Origin: CAMTVQ01 sp947085255 | GTDB taxonomy: Bacteria > Bacteroidota > Bacteroidia > Sphingobacteriales > Sphingobacteriaceae | Reading direction: 5' to 3' | Assembly: GCA_947085255.1 (NCBI GenBank) | Contig: CAMTVQ010000014.1 | Span: 1-64,000, forward strand | DNA length: 64,000 nucleotides | Part shown: positions 25,315-33,165 of the stretch, piece after piece | Numbering within the stretch: the stretch's first letter is position 1 | Layout: each line of letters opens with the position of its first letter | Program-made: the position numbers and the translations under genes | The notes under the pieces: model-generated | The model's input: the letters and a program-made list of their open reading frames with translations, nothing else | What the model was told of the DNA's origin: nothing | The model's database searches: none

Positions 25315-26097
25315 ATGAAGATTTTACAGACCGCAGAAAGAATATCACACAAGGACCTTTCAGATAATTACGTGTACCAACGATCGGTATTGGCGTATGC
25401 TGCAGCTGCAGAAATTGTTTCGGGCAAGGTGTTGGAAATAGGAACCGGAAGCGGATACGGCATTGAATTGATTAGCCCAAAAGCTGAAAAATTTGTAACG
25501 GTAGATAAATTCGAAAACGAGAATATTCAACCACTACTGCGCACCTATACCAATGTGGAGTTTATTAAAATGAATATTCCTCCACTTAGTAATATTCCCG
25601 ATAATTCATTCGACTATGTAATTACTTTTCAGGTAATTGAGCACATACAAAACGACAAAGAATTTGTAAACGAAATATACCGTGTGCTCAAAAGCAATGG
25701 TAAACTCATTGTTACTACTCCAAACAAAAAGATGTCGCTTACGCGCAATCCTTGGCATATTCGGGAATACACTATTGCCGAATTGTTTACCCTACTAAGC
25801 AACAAATTTCAGTCGGTAGAAAAACAAGGGGTATTTGGTAACGCTACCGTGTTGGAGTATTACCACAAAAACAAAGCAGCTGTACAAAAAATCACCCGGT
25901 TTGATGTATTGAATCTTCAATACCTATTACCACGCCAATTACTGCAAATACCTTACGATATTTTGAACAGGCTGAACCGCAAGAAATTACTAACCGAAAA
26001 CCAAGCGCTTACGGCAAGTATTACCCAAGAAGATTACTCCATTAAAACTGCTGAAGATACCTGCTTCGACTTGTTTTATATTGCCGAAAAGAAATAG
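25315..26097 (+). CDS. Class I SAM-dependent methyltransferase
   Basis: 260 residues. Motif I VLEIGTGSGYG is at about 39-49, motif post-I TVDKFEN follows, and FDYVITFQVIEHIQND at about 98-113 with YRVLKSNGKLIVTTPN is the Methyltransf_11 pattern. The substrate is unknown; the NPWHIREYTIAELFTLL segment is often seen in surface-polysaccharide or lipid methyltransferases, but that is suggestive only. The gene ends one base before the convergent rhodanese gene. Confidence 0.85.
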   Translation: MKILQTAERISHKDLSDNYVYQRSVLAYAAAAEIVSGKVLEIGTGSGYGIELISPKAEKFVTVDKFENENIQPLLRTYTNVEFIKMNIPPLSNIPDNSFDYVITFQVIEHIQNDKEFVNEIYRVLKSNGKLIVTTPNKKMSLTRNPWHIREYTIAELFTLLSNKFQSVEKQGVFGNATVLEYYHKNKAAVQKITRFDVLNLQYLLPRQLLQIPYDILNRLNRKKLLTENQALTASITQEDYSIKTAEDTCFDLFYIAEKK

Positions 26098-26098
26098 G

Positions 26099-26527
26099 TT
26101 AGTATTTGTTAGGTCGTTTTACGGGCTCGGGGTTAATGCCGTAGAGCAATCCTAAATCGCTATAAAACCCCAATAATGCATTTAGCTGTGTAAAGCCTTT
26201 TTGACGCAATGCTGTGGTAGTTCCCTTAGAGCGTCCGCCAGTAGCACAGTATACAAACACCGGTTTATTTTTATCCAATTGGTCTAAGCTTTTCAAAAAA
26301 TCAGGGCTGTAATAGTTAATGTTTATAGCGGCTGGTAAATGACTTTTCTTGAACTCGTCTGGCGTGCGCACATCTACTAATTGTGCCGGCGCTTTCTCGT
26401 ACTGTGATTTAAAATCGGTAGGAATTAAAAACTTTGTACCTAAACTATCTGTAGTAGATACTTGTGCCATCAACGGATTTATCAGTACACCCAGCACCAA
26501 TAGTAGTAGTATTTTTTTGATTCTCAT
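26099..26527 (-). CDS. Exported rhodanese-like protein
   Basis: 142 residues. A signal peptide (1-21, KKILLLLVLGVLINPLMA) precedes one rhodanese domain with VDVRTPDEFKKSHLPAAINI (about 51-70) and the active loop VYCATGGRSKG with Cys94. The active-site loop of six residues fits a sulfur-transferring rhodanese. Export makes a periplasmic sulfur relay or thiol role likely; partner unknown. Convergent with the methyltransferase gene with a single base between them. Confidence 0.88.
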   Translation of the reverse strand: MRIKKILLLLVLGVLINPLMAQVSTTDSLGTKFLIPTDFKSQYEKAPAQLVDVRTPDEFKKSHLPAAININYYSPDFLKSLDQLDKNKPVFVYCATGGRSKGTTTALRQKGFTQLNALLGFYSDLGLLYGINPEPVKRPNKY

Positions 26528-26586
26528 TATCCTAGTATTTTATACAAAAATAGGGCTTTCATTAAAATTAGCTGAAAAATTTCCTG

Positions 26587-26594
26587 TACGTTTG
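26587..26594 (+). promoter_or_regulatory. -7 promoter element TACGTTTG for the DUF3467 gene
   Basis: Exact TAnnTTTG match 32 bases before the DUF3467 start codon. Confidence 0.5.
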
Positions 26595-26626
26595 TGTATA
26601 ATTAAACGCAACTGTTTTAAAAAAGT

Positions 26627-26941
26627 ATGGAAGAAGAAAATAACCCCAATCAAATAAACATAGAACTATCAGAAGATATTGCCGAAGGTATCTATGCTAA
26701 TTTAGCAATTATTACTCATTCAAACGCCGAATTTGTAATAGATTTTATCCGCATGATGCCGGGTGTACCCAAAGCAAAAGTAAAATCGCGTATTGTACTT
26801 ACCCCCGAACATGCCAAACGCCTAGTAGCTGCATTGTCTGATAATATTTCGAAATACGAACAAACCAACGGAAAGATTAAAGTAAACGAGCAAGAACCTG
26901 GCTTCCCGATGAACTTTGGCGGACCAACTGCGCAGGCGTAG
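26627..26941 (+). CDS. DUF3467 family protein
   Basis: 104 residues matching the DUF3467 family: INIELSEDIAEGIYANLAIITHSNAEFVIDF, then MPGVPKAKVKSRIVLTPEHAKRLV and a C-terminal variable tail. The family is small, cytosolic and of unknown function, widespread in Bacteroidota and other bacteria. It is preceded by its own promoter element and is followed by an unrelated membrane protein after 79 bases. Confidence 0.85.
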   Translation: MEEENNPNQINIELSEDIAEGIYANLAIITHSNAEFVIDFIRMMPGVPKAKVKSRIVLTPEHAKRLVAALSDNISKYEQTNGKIKVNEQEPGFPMNFGGPTAQA

Positions 26942-27020
26942 GTGTTGAATAATTGTTAGACGCAATTAATTGGCAGCTCTGCTAACCTGAATACTATGAG
27001 TTCTCATTGATGAAATATTA

Positions 27021-27599
27021 ATGGTAAATTTTTTGGAACAAGTACTTCTTTTCTTTACGGTCAACGTAGCTAATAGACGGTTTAAGTATTTTTTTCTTAT
27101 GCTTAATGTTATCCCGCTCATTTTGTATTTTTTCTTTTCGTTTCCAGCAGAGAATTTAATAGTGTATTTCTTGTTAGAAGCACTTGTTTATTGCTTCATG
27201 AATATTATTTACATAAAACTGTTTGACCTGCCTGTTGGACTGATTAAAATTCTTTTGATTCTCTTTTGCTTAACGTTAATTACTCTATCAACATACCTCA
27301 TACCCTTATGGAATAAAGATGAAGCGAATGAAAGCAGAATCGCTTTTTGGAATTATTTAGCAATATTATTTTCTTTCTATACAGTGAACTTCTTTACTGT
27401 TGGAGATAAGTTTTATGATTGGGAAGAAAACACACTCAAAAGAAATGTCATTTTTAAGTTTGGAGTATTGCTGGTTGTCGCAGTATTAGGATTTACATTA
27501 GGTAAATATATTAAAAGTGACTTAGCGTTTATTGTTGCAATGATTTCAGTAAAGACAACAACTGAGTTATTAACTTTACGAAGAACTCGAACTGTATGA
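27021..27599 (+). CDS. Hypothetical polytopic membrane protein
   Basis: 192 residues with about six hydrophobic segments (roughly 22-38, 44-66, 72-92, 107-125, 140-160, 163-178). No family recognised. Codon use looks more AT-rich than in the neighbours, and the gap after it (27600-27767) is non-coding with a weak GAGGAAT/ATTCCTC inverted repeat, so this could be part of an accessory insertion together with the toxin-antitoxin pair downstream. Confidence 0.6.
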   Translation: MVNFLEQVLLFFTVNVANRRFKYFFLMLNVIPLILYFFFSFPAENLIVYFLLEALVYCFMNIIYIKLFDLPVGLIKILLILFCLTLITLSTYLIPLWNKDEANESRIAFWNYLAILFSFYTVNFFTVGDKFYDWEENTLKRNVIFKFGVLLVVAVLGFTLGKYIKSDLAFIVAMISVKTTTELLTLRRTRTV

Positions 27600-27737
27600 A
27601 TGCTTAGCATGCGTGACAGCAACGACTTATAGTAATTAAGAGCGAGGAATAGGCTTGCACATTATTCCTCATTTGCTTTAAGCCCCTAATGGTTGGTGGC
27701 AATCTGCTTTGCCGACAGTTAGTAAACAAGTTTTTCG

Positions 27738-27745
27738 TACCTTTG
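27738..27745 (+). promoter_or_regulatory. -7 promoter element TACCTTTG for the toxin-antitoxin pair
   Basis: Exact TAnnTTTG match 22 bases before the antitoxin start codon. Confidence 0.55.
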
Positions 27746-27767
27746 AAATAGCTTAACACTTTCAAAT

Positions 27768-27971
27768 ATGTTAATAGAAAGAACCAGTAATGAGGTAATC
27801 ATCAGACTTCCTTCCTACGTAGATACGACAGGACTTCAACGCCTTGTAGACTATTTAAGCTACAAAGAAGCTACGGCTCAATCAAAAGCGACTCAAGCCG
27901 ACATTGACTCATTAGCAAAAGAGGTTAAAAAGGGTTGGTGGAGCAAAAATCGCAGTAAGTTCATCAAGTGA
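27768..27971 (+). CDS. Putative antitoxin of a PIN-domain module
   Basis: 67 residues. N-terminal half LIERTSNEVIIRLPSYVDTTGLQRLVDYLSYKEA could form a strand followed by a helix, and the C-terminal half carries a basic, tryptophan-containing tail KKGWWSKNRSKF that could occupy the toxin. The layout matches the small antitoxins found before PIN toxins in Bacteroidota; it does not look like a classic AbrB, Phd or RHH protein. The stop overlaps the toxin start (GTGA), giving translational coupling. Confidence 0.72.
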   Translation: MLIERTSNEVIIRLPSYVDTTGLQRLVDYLSYKEATAQSKATQADIDSLAKEVKKGWWSKNRSKFIK

Positions 27972-28417
27972 AAATTATTGTTGACACCAATATTATTTTC
28001 AGCGGGTTGCTTAACTCAAACGGTACAATTGGCGACCTACTTTTCAACTCCGACAAGATTTTCCAGTTCTACAGCTGCGACTATATGCGTTTTGAAATAG
28101 ATAATCATCGAGACAAATTGCTTCGAATTTCAAAACTTACACCTGAACAGTTAGACGAAGCATGTCATCAATTATATAAGCGGATTACCTTTATCAATGA
28201 AAACTTTATTGAGGAAAAGACATGGTTGCAAGCAGAACAATTAGTTGCAGACTTTGATCTTGACGACACTGATTTTGTTGCCTTAGCAAAACATACTCGT
28301 GGTTATTTATGGACAGGAGACAAAGCGCTTTATAGCGGACTCAAAGCGCATGGATTTAAGAGAGTATATACAACATCAGAGTTGTTGGCTGTTAGAGAAT
28401 TAAGGACTAAGAACTAA
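27968..28417 (+). CDS. PIN domain ribonuclease toxin
   Basis: 149 residues, GTG start overlapping the antitoxin stop by four bases. The acidic PIN residues can be placed: Asp6 in MKIIVDTN, Glu43 after the first helix, Asp99/Asp100/Asp102 in DLDDTDFVALA, and Asp118 in WTGDKAL. Like VapC-type toxins it should cleave RNA with Mg2+; the target is unknown. It is the second gene of a two-gene module with its own promoter element. Confidence 0.85.
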   Translation: MKIIVDTNIIFSGLLNSNGTIGDLLFNSDKIFQFYSCDYMRFEIDNHRDKLLRISKLTPEQLDEACHQLYKRITFINENFIEEKTWLQAEQLVADFDLDDTDFVALAKHTRGYLWTGDKALYSGLKAHGFKRVYTTSELLAVRELRTKN

Positions 28418-28468
28418 AAACAACCTATAACAGTACATTTGCTAATAGCCTTCGCAAATCTGTAACCG

Positions 28469-29695
28469 CTAAGCACTTACCCGCTTTACCAAGGTATAGT
28501 AACAGAATACACCCACACTATACAAAGCTGCGGTAAATAAGAATATCCATCCATAACTTAGTTCTATTAACCGCAAGTATTTGAAGATAAGGGAGCTCAT
28601 AAACCAGCTACCCGACCAAATAGATGCCGTAAGTGCACTTACCATTTCGTAATTGCGCTTACCTACATAAATCATTACCACTTCGGTAGTGAGCGGGGCT
28701 GCCATATTCATGAGCGGTTGGCGGATAAGAAAAAACACCATTGCAGCTGGTAACGCCCATGCATAAGCGGTAAAAAAAGCCGTAGTAGCCATCAGTATCA
28801 GCGCCATGATAGCTACCATTTGCACGCCTATCATGGCAATGCCGTAGCCATAGCGTCTTTTAATAAACGGTACGCCTAAGGTAGAAACCGCCACCAGCAC
28901 AAACGATACGCCGTTTAGCAATGCGTACTGATTGCTATCTACCCCAAATAAGCGGTAAAAAAACAAGTTCATAAACTGAATAGCCAAGCCCGAACCTATA
29001 GCCAAAATAGACGTGGGCAATAAGCCATACACAATTAAATTCCAGTCGTAATTGGCTAAATTGAGACGTCGCTGTCCCTCAAAATCGGGTACTTTTTCGG
29101 TACGATTTATTTGATGCACAAACACAATACCAGATGTACCTATTGCCAACACTACGTACAACAATACTTCTTCTGTAAACACACCAGACGCTGCTTTACC
29201 CAATAAATAAATAATGCTGCCCGAAAGAATGGTACCTATACTGTATGTGGCATAACTAAGCGAAATAGCCTCCGATCGTCTATCTTCTGGACTATGGCGC
29301 AAAATAAATGGAATAGCTAGCACTTGCATAAATGTAAAACTGGCACCCCAACACGTAAGCGAAATACTTAGTAGTGTATCCAATTGGTGTGCCACGCCAT
29401 ATACAATGCCTACCCCAAATACACACACACCTATTGCGGCAATATACAGCAGCTTGCGTAAGGGCCTACCTTTGATAAACAAACCTAATGGAAAAGCTAA
29501 GGGAATAACCACCAAAAACCGATACGCCACAAAACCTGCTATATCGGTTTCCAAATAGCCTTGCTTGAGCATAAACAAATTCAGGATGGTAAGGAAAGCC
29601 GTGTTCACCATCTGAATAGCCAGTTCGGCCATGATGAGCCATTTGGTGTCGATGTCTAATGCCCTATATGGTTGCAGCCACTTCATACCTTTCAT
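28469..29695 (-). CDS. MFS transporter
   Basis: 408 residues with about 12 membrane segments. The pattern of paired helices with the short basic loops KGRPLRKLLY (about 74-83) and HSPEDRRSEAISLSYATYSIG is that of major facilitator superfamily permeases. Substrate unknown. The ATG start overlaps the stop of miaA (ATGA, 29692-29695), so it is co-translated with it, although no functional link is obvious. Confidence 0.85.
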   Translation of the reverse strand: MKGMKWLQPYRALDIDTKWLIMAELAIQMVNTAFLTILNLFMLKQGYLETDIAGFVAYRFLVVIPLAFPLGLFIKGRPLRKLLYIAAIGVCVFGVGIVYGVAHQLDTLLSISLTCWGASFTFMQVLAIPFILRHSPEDRRSEAISLSYATYSIGTILSGSIIYLLGKAASGVFTEEVLLYVVLAIGTSGIVFVHQINRTEKVPDFEGQRRLNLANYDWNLIVYGLLPTSILAIGSGLAIQFMNLFFYRLFGVDSNQYALLNGVSFVLVAVSTLGVPFIKRRYGYGIAMIGVQMVAIMALILMATTAFFTAYAWALPAAMVFFLIRQPLMNMAAPLTTEVVMIYVGKRNYEMVSALTASIWSGSWFMSSLIFKYLRLIELSYGWIFLFTAALYSVGVFCYYTLVKRVSA

Positions 29696-30603
29696 TTACC
29701 TGTAATATGCTGTACAATACCTGTTGTATCTGCAGGACTAAACCACTTTATTTCCTCATCCCGGCCAAACCACGTGAGCTGACGTTTAGCAAAACGTCGC
29801 GTATTTTGCTGTATCAGCTCAATAGCACGTGGTAAGCTGTGTTTTTGGTCGAAATAATCGAACAACTCTGTATAACCTACTGTTTGCAGCGCATTTAAGT
29901 GCTTATTCGCATATAATTGTTCTGCTTCCTTTAGCAATCCCGCTTGCATCATCTGTTCTACACGAGTATTTATTTGGGCATACAACTGCGGGCGCGGCAA
30001 GTCTAAGCCAATTTTGGTAATAGTAAACGGACGAGCAGTAGCGCTTTGCTTACGAAAAGACGAATACGGTTTACCCGTTACCAAACACACCTCTAACGCC
30101 CGCAATAAGCGTTGTGGATTGTGTGTATCTACTTGTTGGTAATATACAGGGTCGAGTTCTTGAAGCTGTGCTTGCAGGGCTGTAATTCCTTGTGCCTCAA
30201 ATACCGTTTGCAGTTGCTTACGCACCGCTTCATCTTTTTCAGGTAGTTCATCCAATCCTGCACACAAGGCAGAAATGTATAAACCCGAACCACCTACGGC
30301 TATCACCGTATCGTATTGGGTAAATAATTGCTCGAGCAACAAAAGAGCTGCTTTTTCAAAAGCGCCTGCGTTAAATTCTTCGGTAATACTGTGCGAATTG
30401 ATGAAATGATGCGGAGCGGCTGCTAATTCCTCCGCACTGGGCTTGGCTGTTCCAATGCTCATTTCGCGGTAAAACTGGCGCGAATCTGCCGAAATTATTT
30501 CTGTGTGGTACTGCTTCGCTAATTGAATTGCCAAAGCTGTTTTGCCAACAGCCGTTGGGCCGCACACCACAATCAGTTGTTTAGCAGCTCCCACAGCCAC
30601 CAT
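29692..30603 (-). CDS. miaA: tRNA dimethylallyltransferase MiaA
   Basis: 303 residues. The P-loop GPTAVGKT is at 15-22, followed by SADSRQFYREMSIGTAKPS (40-58) and the substrate signature GGSGLYISALCAGLDELP. The C-terminal QNTRRFAKRQLTWFGRD is the tRNA-binding helix motif. It transfers the dimethylallyl group to A37 of tRNAs reading UNN codons. It is followed by the overlapping MFS gene and preceded after eight bases by the pRiA4-type gene. Confidence 0.97.
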   Translation of the reverse strand: MVAVGAAKQLIVVCGPTAVGKTALAIQLAKQYHTEIISADSRQFYREMSIGTAKPSAEELAAAPHHFINSHSITEEFNAGAFEKAALLLLEQLFTQYDTVIAVGGSGLYISALCAGLDELPEKDEAVRKQLQTVFEAQGITALQAQLQELDPVYYQQVDTHNPQRLLRALEVCLVTGKPYSSFRKQSATARPFTITKIGLDLPRPQLYAQINTRVEQMMQAGLLKEAEQLYANKHLNALQTVGYTELFDYFDQKHSLPRAIELIQQNTRRFAKRQLTWFGRDEEIKWFSPADTTGIVQHITGK

Positions 30604-30611
30604 TAAATAGA

Positions 30612-31244
30612 TTAGTAGCGGTCATCATCGCCACCTTCAGCACCTTCATTGTCCGAAAATTCATCTTCTACCTCATCCGAAACATCGTCTGTTTCTTCTT
30701 CCTCTTCCTCCCCTTCTTCGCCCTCTAAGCCCAATTCTTCCAAAGGTACTTCGGCATCAATGGCATACTCGGTTTCATTCAAAAAGTCGTGATCATCGTG
30801 GTGTGGAGATGGAATAATTGGTACACCTTTCATCCCAAATTGCTTAGGCGCTTCTCCTGATTTTTTAATACCTATTGGGTACTCTACTCCTGGTTTACCA
30901 TCCAGCAAACTAATGAGCTGAATTTGAAACATCCAAGGTTTATCAAAATCGAATATGTAGTATATTTTTTGGTGCGGATCTTCAATAAAATCACAAATAC
31001 GTGCTTTATCCATTGCTACGGCACCTTGTTCTTTCTTCTTATCGGTAAGGGTGTAGGTAATTTCTTTCCCCTTGTGCCACTGATCGTTACTCATGTAAAA
31101 AGAAGAAGCATACTCGCTCTTAAACCCAATACTTTGGTGTATGGCATCGTGTAATTCGCGGAATGTTTGAGTAGGTTTTATCTCAACTTCGCGTACTACA
31201 TCGTCGTAGTCTTCAAATGTAATTCTAAACTTATAAATGGTCAT
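30612..31244 (-). CDS. Plasmid pRiA4b ORF-3-like (PRiA4_ORF3) domain protein
   Basis: 210 residues. The first 160 match the PRiA4_ORF3 domain, also called IS1096 element passenger TnpR-like: YKFRITFEDYDDVVREVEI, then HDAIHQSIGFKSEYASSFYM and FEEP-like YIFDFDKPWMFQIQLISL. The last 45 residues are strongly acidic (long Glu/Asp run around 175-210), as in many Bacteroidota copies. Despite the name, no IS structure is seen around it. Function unknown; probably cytosolic. Confidence 0.82.
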   Translation of the reverse strand: MTIYKFRITFEDYDDVVREVEIKPTQTFRELHDAIHQSIGFKSEYASSFYMSNDQWHKGKEITYTLTDKKKEQGAVAMDKARICDFIEDPHQKIYYIFDFDKPWMFQIQLISLLDGKPGVEYPIGIKKSGEAPKQFGMKGVPIIPSPHHDDHDFLNETEYAIDAEVPLEELGLEGEEGEEEEEETDDVSDEVEDEFSDNEGAEGGDDDRY

Positions 31245-31265
31245 CTATCGTACTGCTTTGATACA

Positions 31266-31273
31266 CAAAAATA
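31266..31273 (-). promoter_or_regulatory. -7 promoter element TATTTTTG for the pRiA4-type gene and miaA
   Basis: Exact TAnnTTTG match on the minus strand, 22 bases upstream of the pRiA4-type start codon. Confidence 0.5.
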
Positions 31274-31323
31274 GGAAAAATGTAAAAGAGAAATTCGGTA
31301 GATTTTTAAATTGCTGTGCAAAA

Positions 31324-32100
31324 CTAAAAATGCTCTTCTATTCCCAAACCAAATAAAGCAAAATCGTACTTTATAGGATCGGCAGCGTCTAATTGTTTCA
31401 GACTTTGAGTAAGTTCTATAGCCGTGCGCCAGTCGGTTTGTTTACGGGTAATTAATCCCAACTTACGTGCTACTCGCTCTACATGCACATCCAACGGACA
31501 AATGAGTTGTGCTGGCATTATGTTGTTCCAAATACCAAAATCTACTCCAGCAGCATCTTTGCGTACCATCCAGCGCAAATACATATTTAAACGTTTGCAG
31601 GTAGATCCGCTTTGCGGACTCGAAACATGTTTTTGTGTACGCTGCGGAAAATCGGGTAAAGAAAAAAAAGTAGTACGAAATTGGATAAGTGCCCTTTCGA
31701 CAGCATTTTCTTGCGTGCTAGCTTTTGCACTAAATGCTTCTTCTAAACTTTTGTGCTGGCTATACCATGCTTTAAAAAAGGCAATAAAATACAGTGTATC
31801 CGTTGCATTAAACGTGCGGTGTTTAAAATGTAAAAATCGTTTTAAATCACTTTCCTGATGATTGCATACAAAATCATGCGGTGCATCATCCATTAGCTTA
31901 ATTAGCTCGGTACATTTATTAATAATGGTAACACGTTGCCCCCAGGCTAGTACAGCTGCCCAAAAGCCCATCAATTCTATATCTTGTTTTTTGGTAAAAC
32001 GGTGCGGAATACAAATGGGATCGTTGGTAATAAACTGGGGGCGATTGTATTGCGCTACCTTGGCATTCAAAAAATCACGTATTTGCTCGCTATCGTTCAT
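31324..32100 (-). CDS. TIGR02757 (DUF2400) family protein
   Basis: 258 residues matching the TIGR02757 family: DPICIPHRFTKKQDIELMGFWAAVLAWGQR near the N-terminus, RLNMYLRWMVRKD and GIWNNIMPAQLICPLDVHV in the middle, and DPIKYDFALFGLGI at the C-terminus. The fold is predicted helix-hairpin-helix DNA-glycosylase-like, but activity is not known. It overlaps the start of the YdeI-like gene by 11 bases, so the two are coupled. Confidence 0.88.
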   Translation of the reverse strand: MNDSEQIRDFLNAKVAQYNRPQFITNDPICIPHRFTKKQDIELMGFWAAVLAWGQRVTIINKCTELIKLMDDAPHDFVCNHQESDLKRFLHFKHRTFNATDTLYFIAFFKAWYSQHKSLEEAFSAKASTQENAVERALIQFRTTFFSLPDFPQRTQKHVSSPQSGSTCKRLNMYLRWMVRKDAAGVDFGIWNNIMPAQLICPLDVHVERVARKLGLITRKQTDWRTAIELTQSLKQLDAADPIKYDFALFGLGIEEHF

Positions 32101-32698
32101 ACTTCCAATCTCGGCTTTTCCCTTCGGCTATCCACTCTATGGCCGTATTTATTCTTTTCAATCTTGTTGCTATCGTTTTAGCCTCATCAAACCACGCTAT
32201 ATATTCTTTTCTTCGACCATACGTAAAACGTTCAAAATTATACTGTGCAGTTGCATTTTGAAGTAGTGCTTGCTCAAAATCAGATGCTATTACTAACGCT
32301 TTTTTCTCGATAACAATAGCCTTAGGAGGCATTTTTATGCCCAAATCATTCAGCAGCATAGCTTCGTTAAGATACGCTACTAGTTGATCATCGGAAGGCA
32401 AATCGGTCATGCTTTTGATTTTACCCATATGCCCCATTGCCACAGCATTGCCCTCCTTAAATACATCGGAGTGTTGCATAAGGCTAGCCTTCCAAAATCC
32501 AATAGCACAATGATGCTTAAAAGCAGCGATGCTACACATCATTTCGCCTTTATAATCGAAATGAGGCATGCTCCATTTCATTTTTTCTTCCACCATCGGG
32601 CATACTTCATGCACCAAACTCCGAAAATGCTCTAAAATGGGCTGTGCAAAATCCGCTGCTTTAGCAAAGTAATCGTCTATTTGTTGGCTTGTACTCAT
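32090..32698 (-). CDS. YdeI/OmpD-associated family protein with DUF1801 domain
   Basis: 202 residues. The N-terminal DUF1801 domain shows ILEHFRSLVHEVCPMVEEKMKWSMPHFDYKG and CAIGFWKASLM; the C-terminal part KRFTYGRRKEYIAWFDEAKT and RINTAIEWIAEGKSRDWKYE is the YdeI-type bacteriocin-resistance domain. The family is named after weak effects on antibiotic or peptide resistance in other bacteria, but the mechanism is unknown. Coupled by overlap to the TIGR02757 gene. No promoter element is evident. Confidence 0.85.
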   Translation of the reverse strand: MSTSQQIDDYFAKAADFAQPILEHFRSLVHEVCPMVEEKMKWSMPHFDYKGEMMCSIAAFKHHCAIGFWKASLMQHSDVFKEGNAVAMGHMGKIKSMTDLPSDDQLVAYLNEAMLLNDLGIKMPPKAIVIEKKALVIASDFEQALLQNATAQYNFERFTYGRRKEYIAWFDEAKTIATRLKRINTAIEWIAEGKSRDWKYER

Positions 32699-32811
32699 AA
32701 CGATGAAGAATTACCAAGATTAAGTAATTTTTATAGTATTTTGCTATAGCCACTTCAGATACTTCGCTTCGCTCAGTATGACAAAAAATACACTGGTCTG
32801 CATTATGAATG

Positions 32812-32945
32812 CGTGTCAGTAGGCAGTCACCCTGAACTAGTTTCAGGGTCTGCTATAGATGCTGAAATAAATTCAGCATGACGGCTTTCTGTATTGTTTA
32901 TGTATGTTACTTCACTGGCACGTATTGTAATCACGCGTCAGTAGG
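32812..32945. repeat. Long intergenic repeat, left copy
   Basis: A 134-bp segment about 90 percent identical by eye to 34842-34978. It contains two palindromes: ACCCTGAA/TTCAGGGT (32829-32849) and the GATGCTGAA/TTCAGCATG element (32858-32883). It precedes the frameshifted secreted gene; the right copy follows it in the same orientation. Confidence 0.85.
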
Positions 32946-33142
32946 GTTAAACGGAATGACACCCGATAAATATTGATATTGCTAATGCCATTCTTGCAAA
33001 GGAATAGAAGCTATAAATTAAATATCTCTACTATCGCACATTTGCAACGCGTACCTACTGATTATTTTACAGAATGCATTCCACTGATGTGGTTTATAAC
33101 TGCATGTACACTGAGTATTACCAAATAAATAAACAAAATAAA

Positions 33143-33150
33143 TATATTTG
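33143..33150 (+). promoter_or_regulatory. -7 promoter element TATATTTG of the frameshifted gene
   Basis: Exact TAnnTTTG match 15 bases before the start codon. Confidence 0.5.
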
Positions 33151-33165
33151 CTAAAATAACTACTT

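Larger units (their letters stand above)
32699..33165. other. 467-bp gap holding an intergenic repeat; no gene
   Basis: No protein gene or RNA gene seen. It contains a 134-bp repeat (32812-32945), palindromes and, at the right end, the promoter element of the frameshifted gene. Another REP-like segment TCGCTTCGCTCAGTATGACA lies at 32763-32782. Confidence 0.7.

Noticed and set aside
30612..31244. Insertion sequence implied by the name IS1096 passenger-like
   Set aside because: No terminal inverted repeats, target duplication or transposase around it; the gene sits in a stable-looking cluster with miaA.
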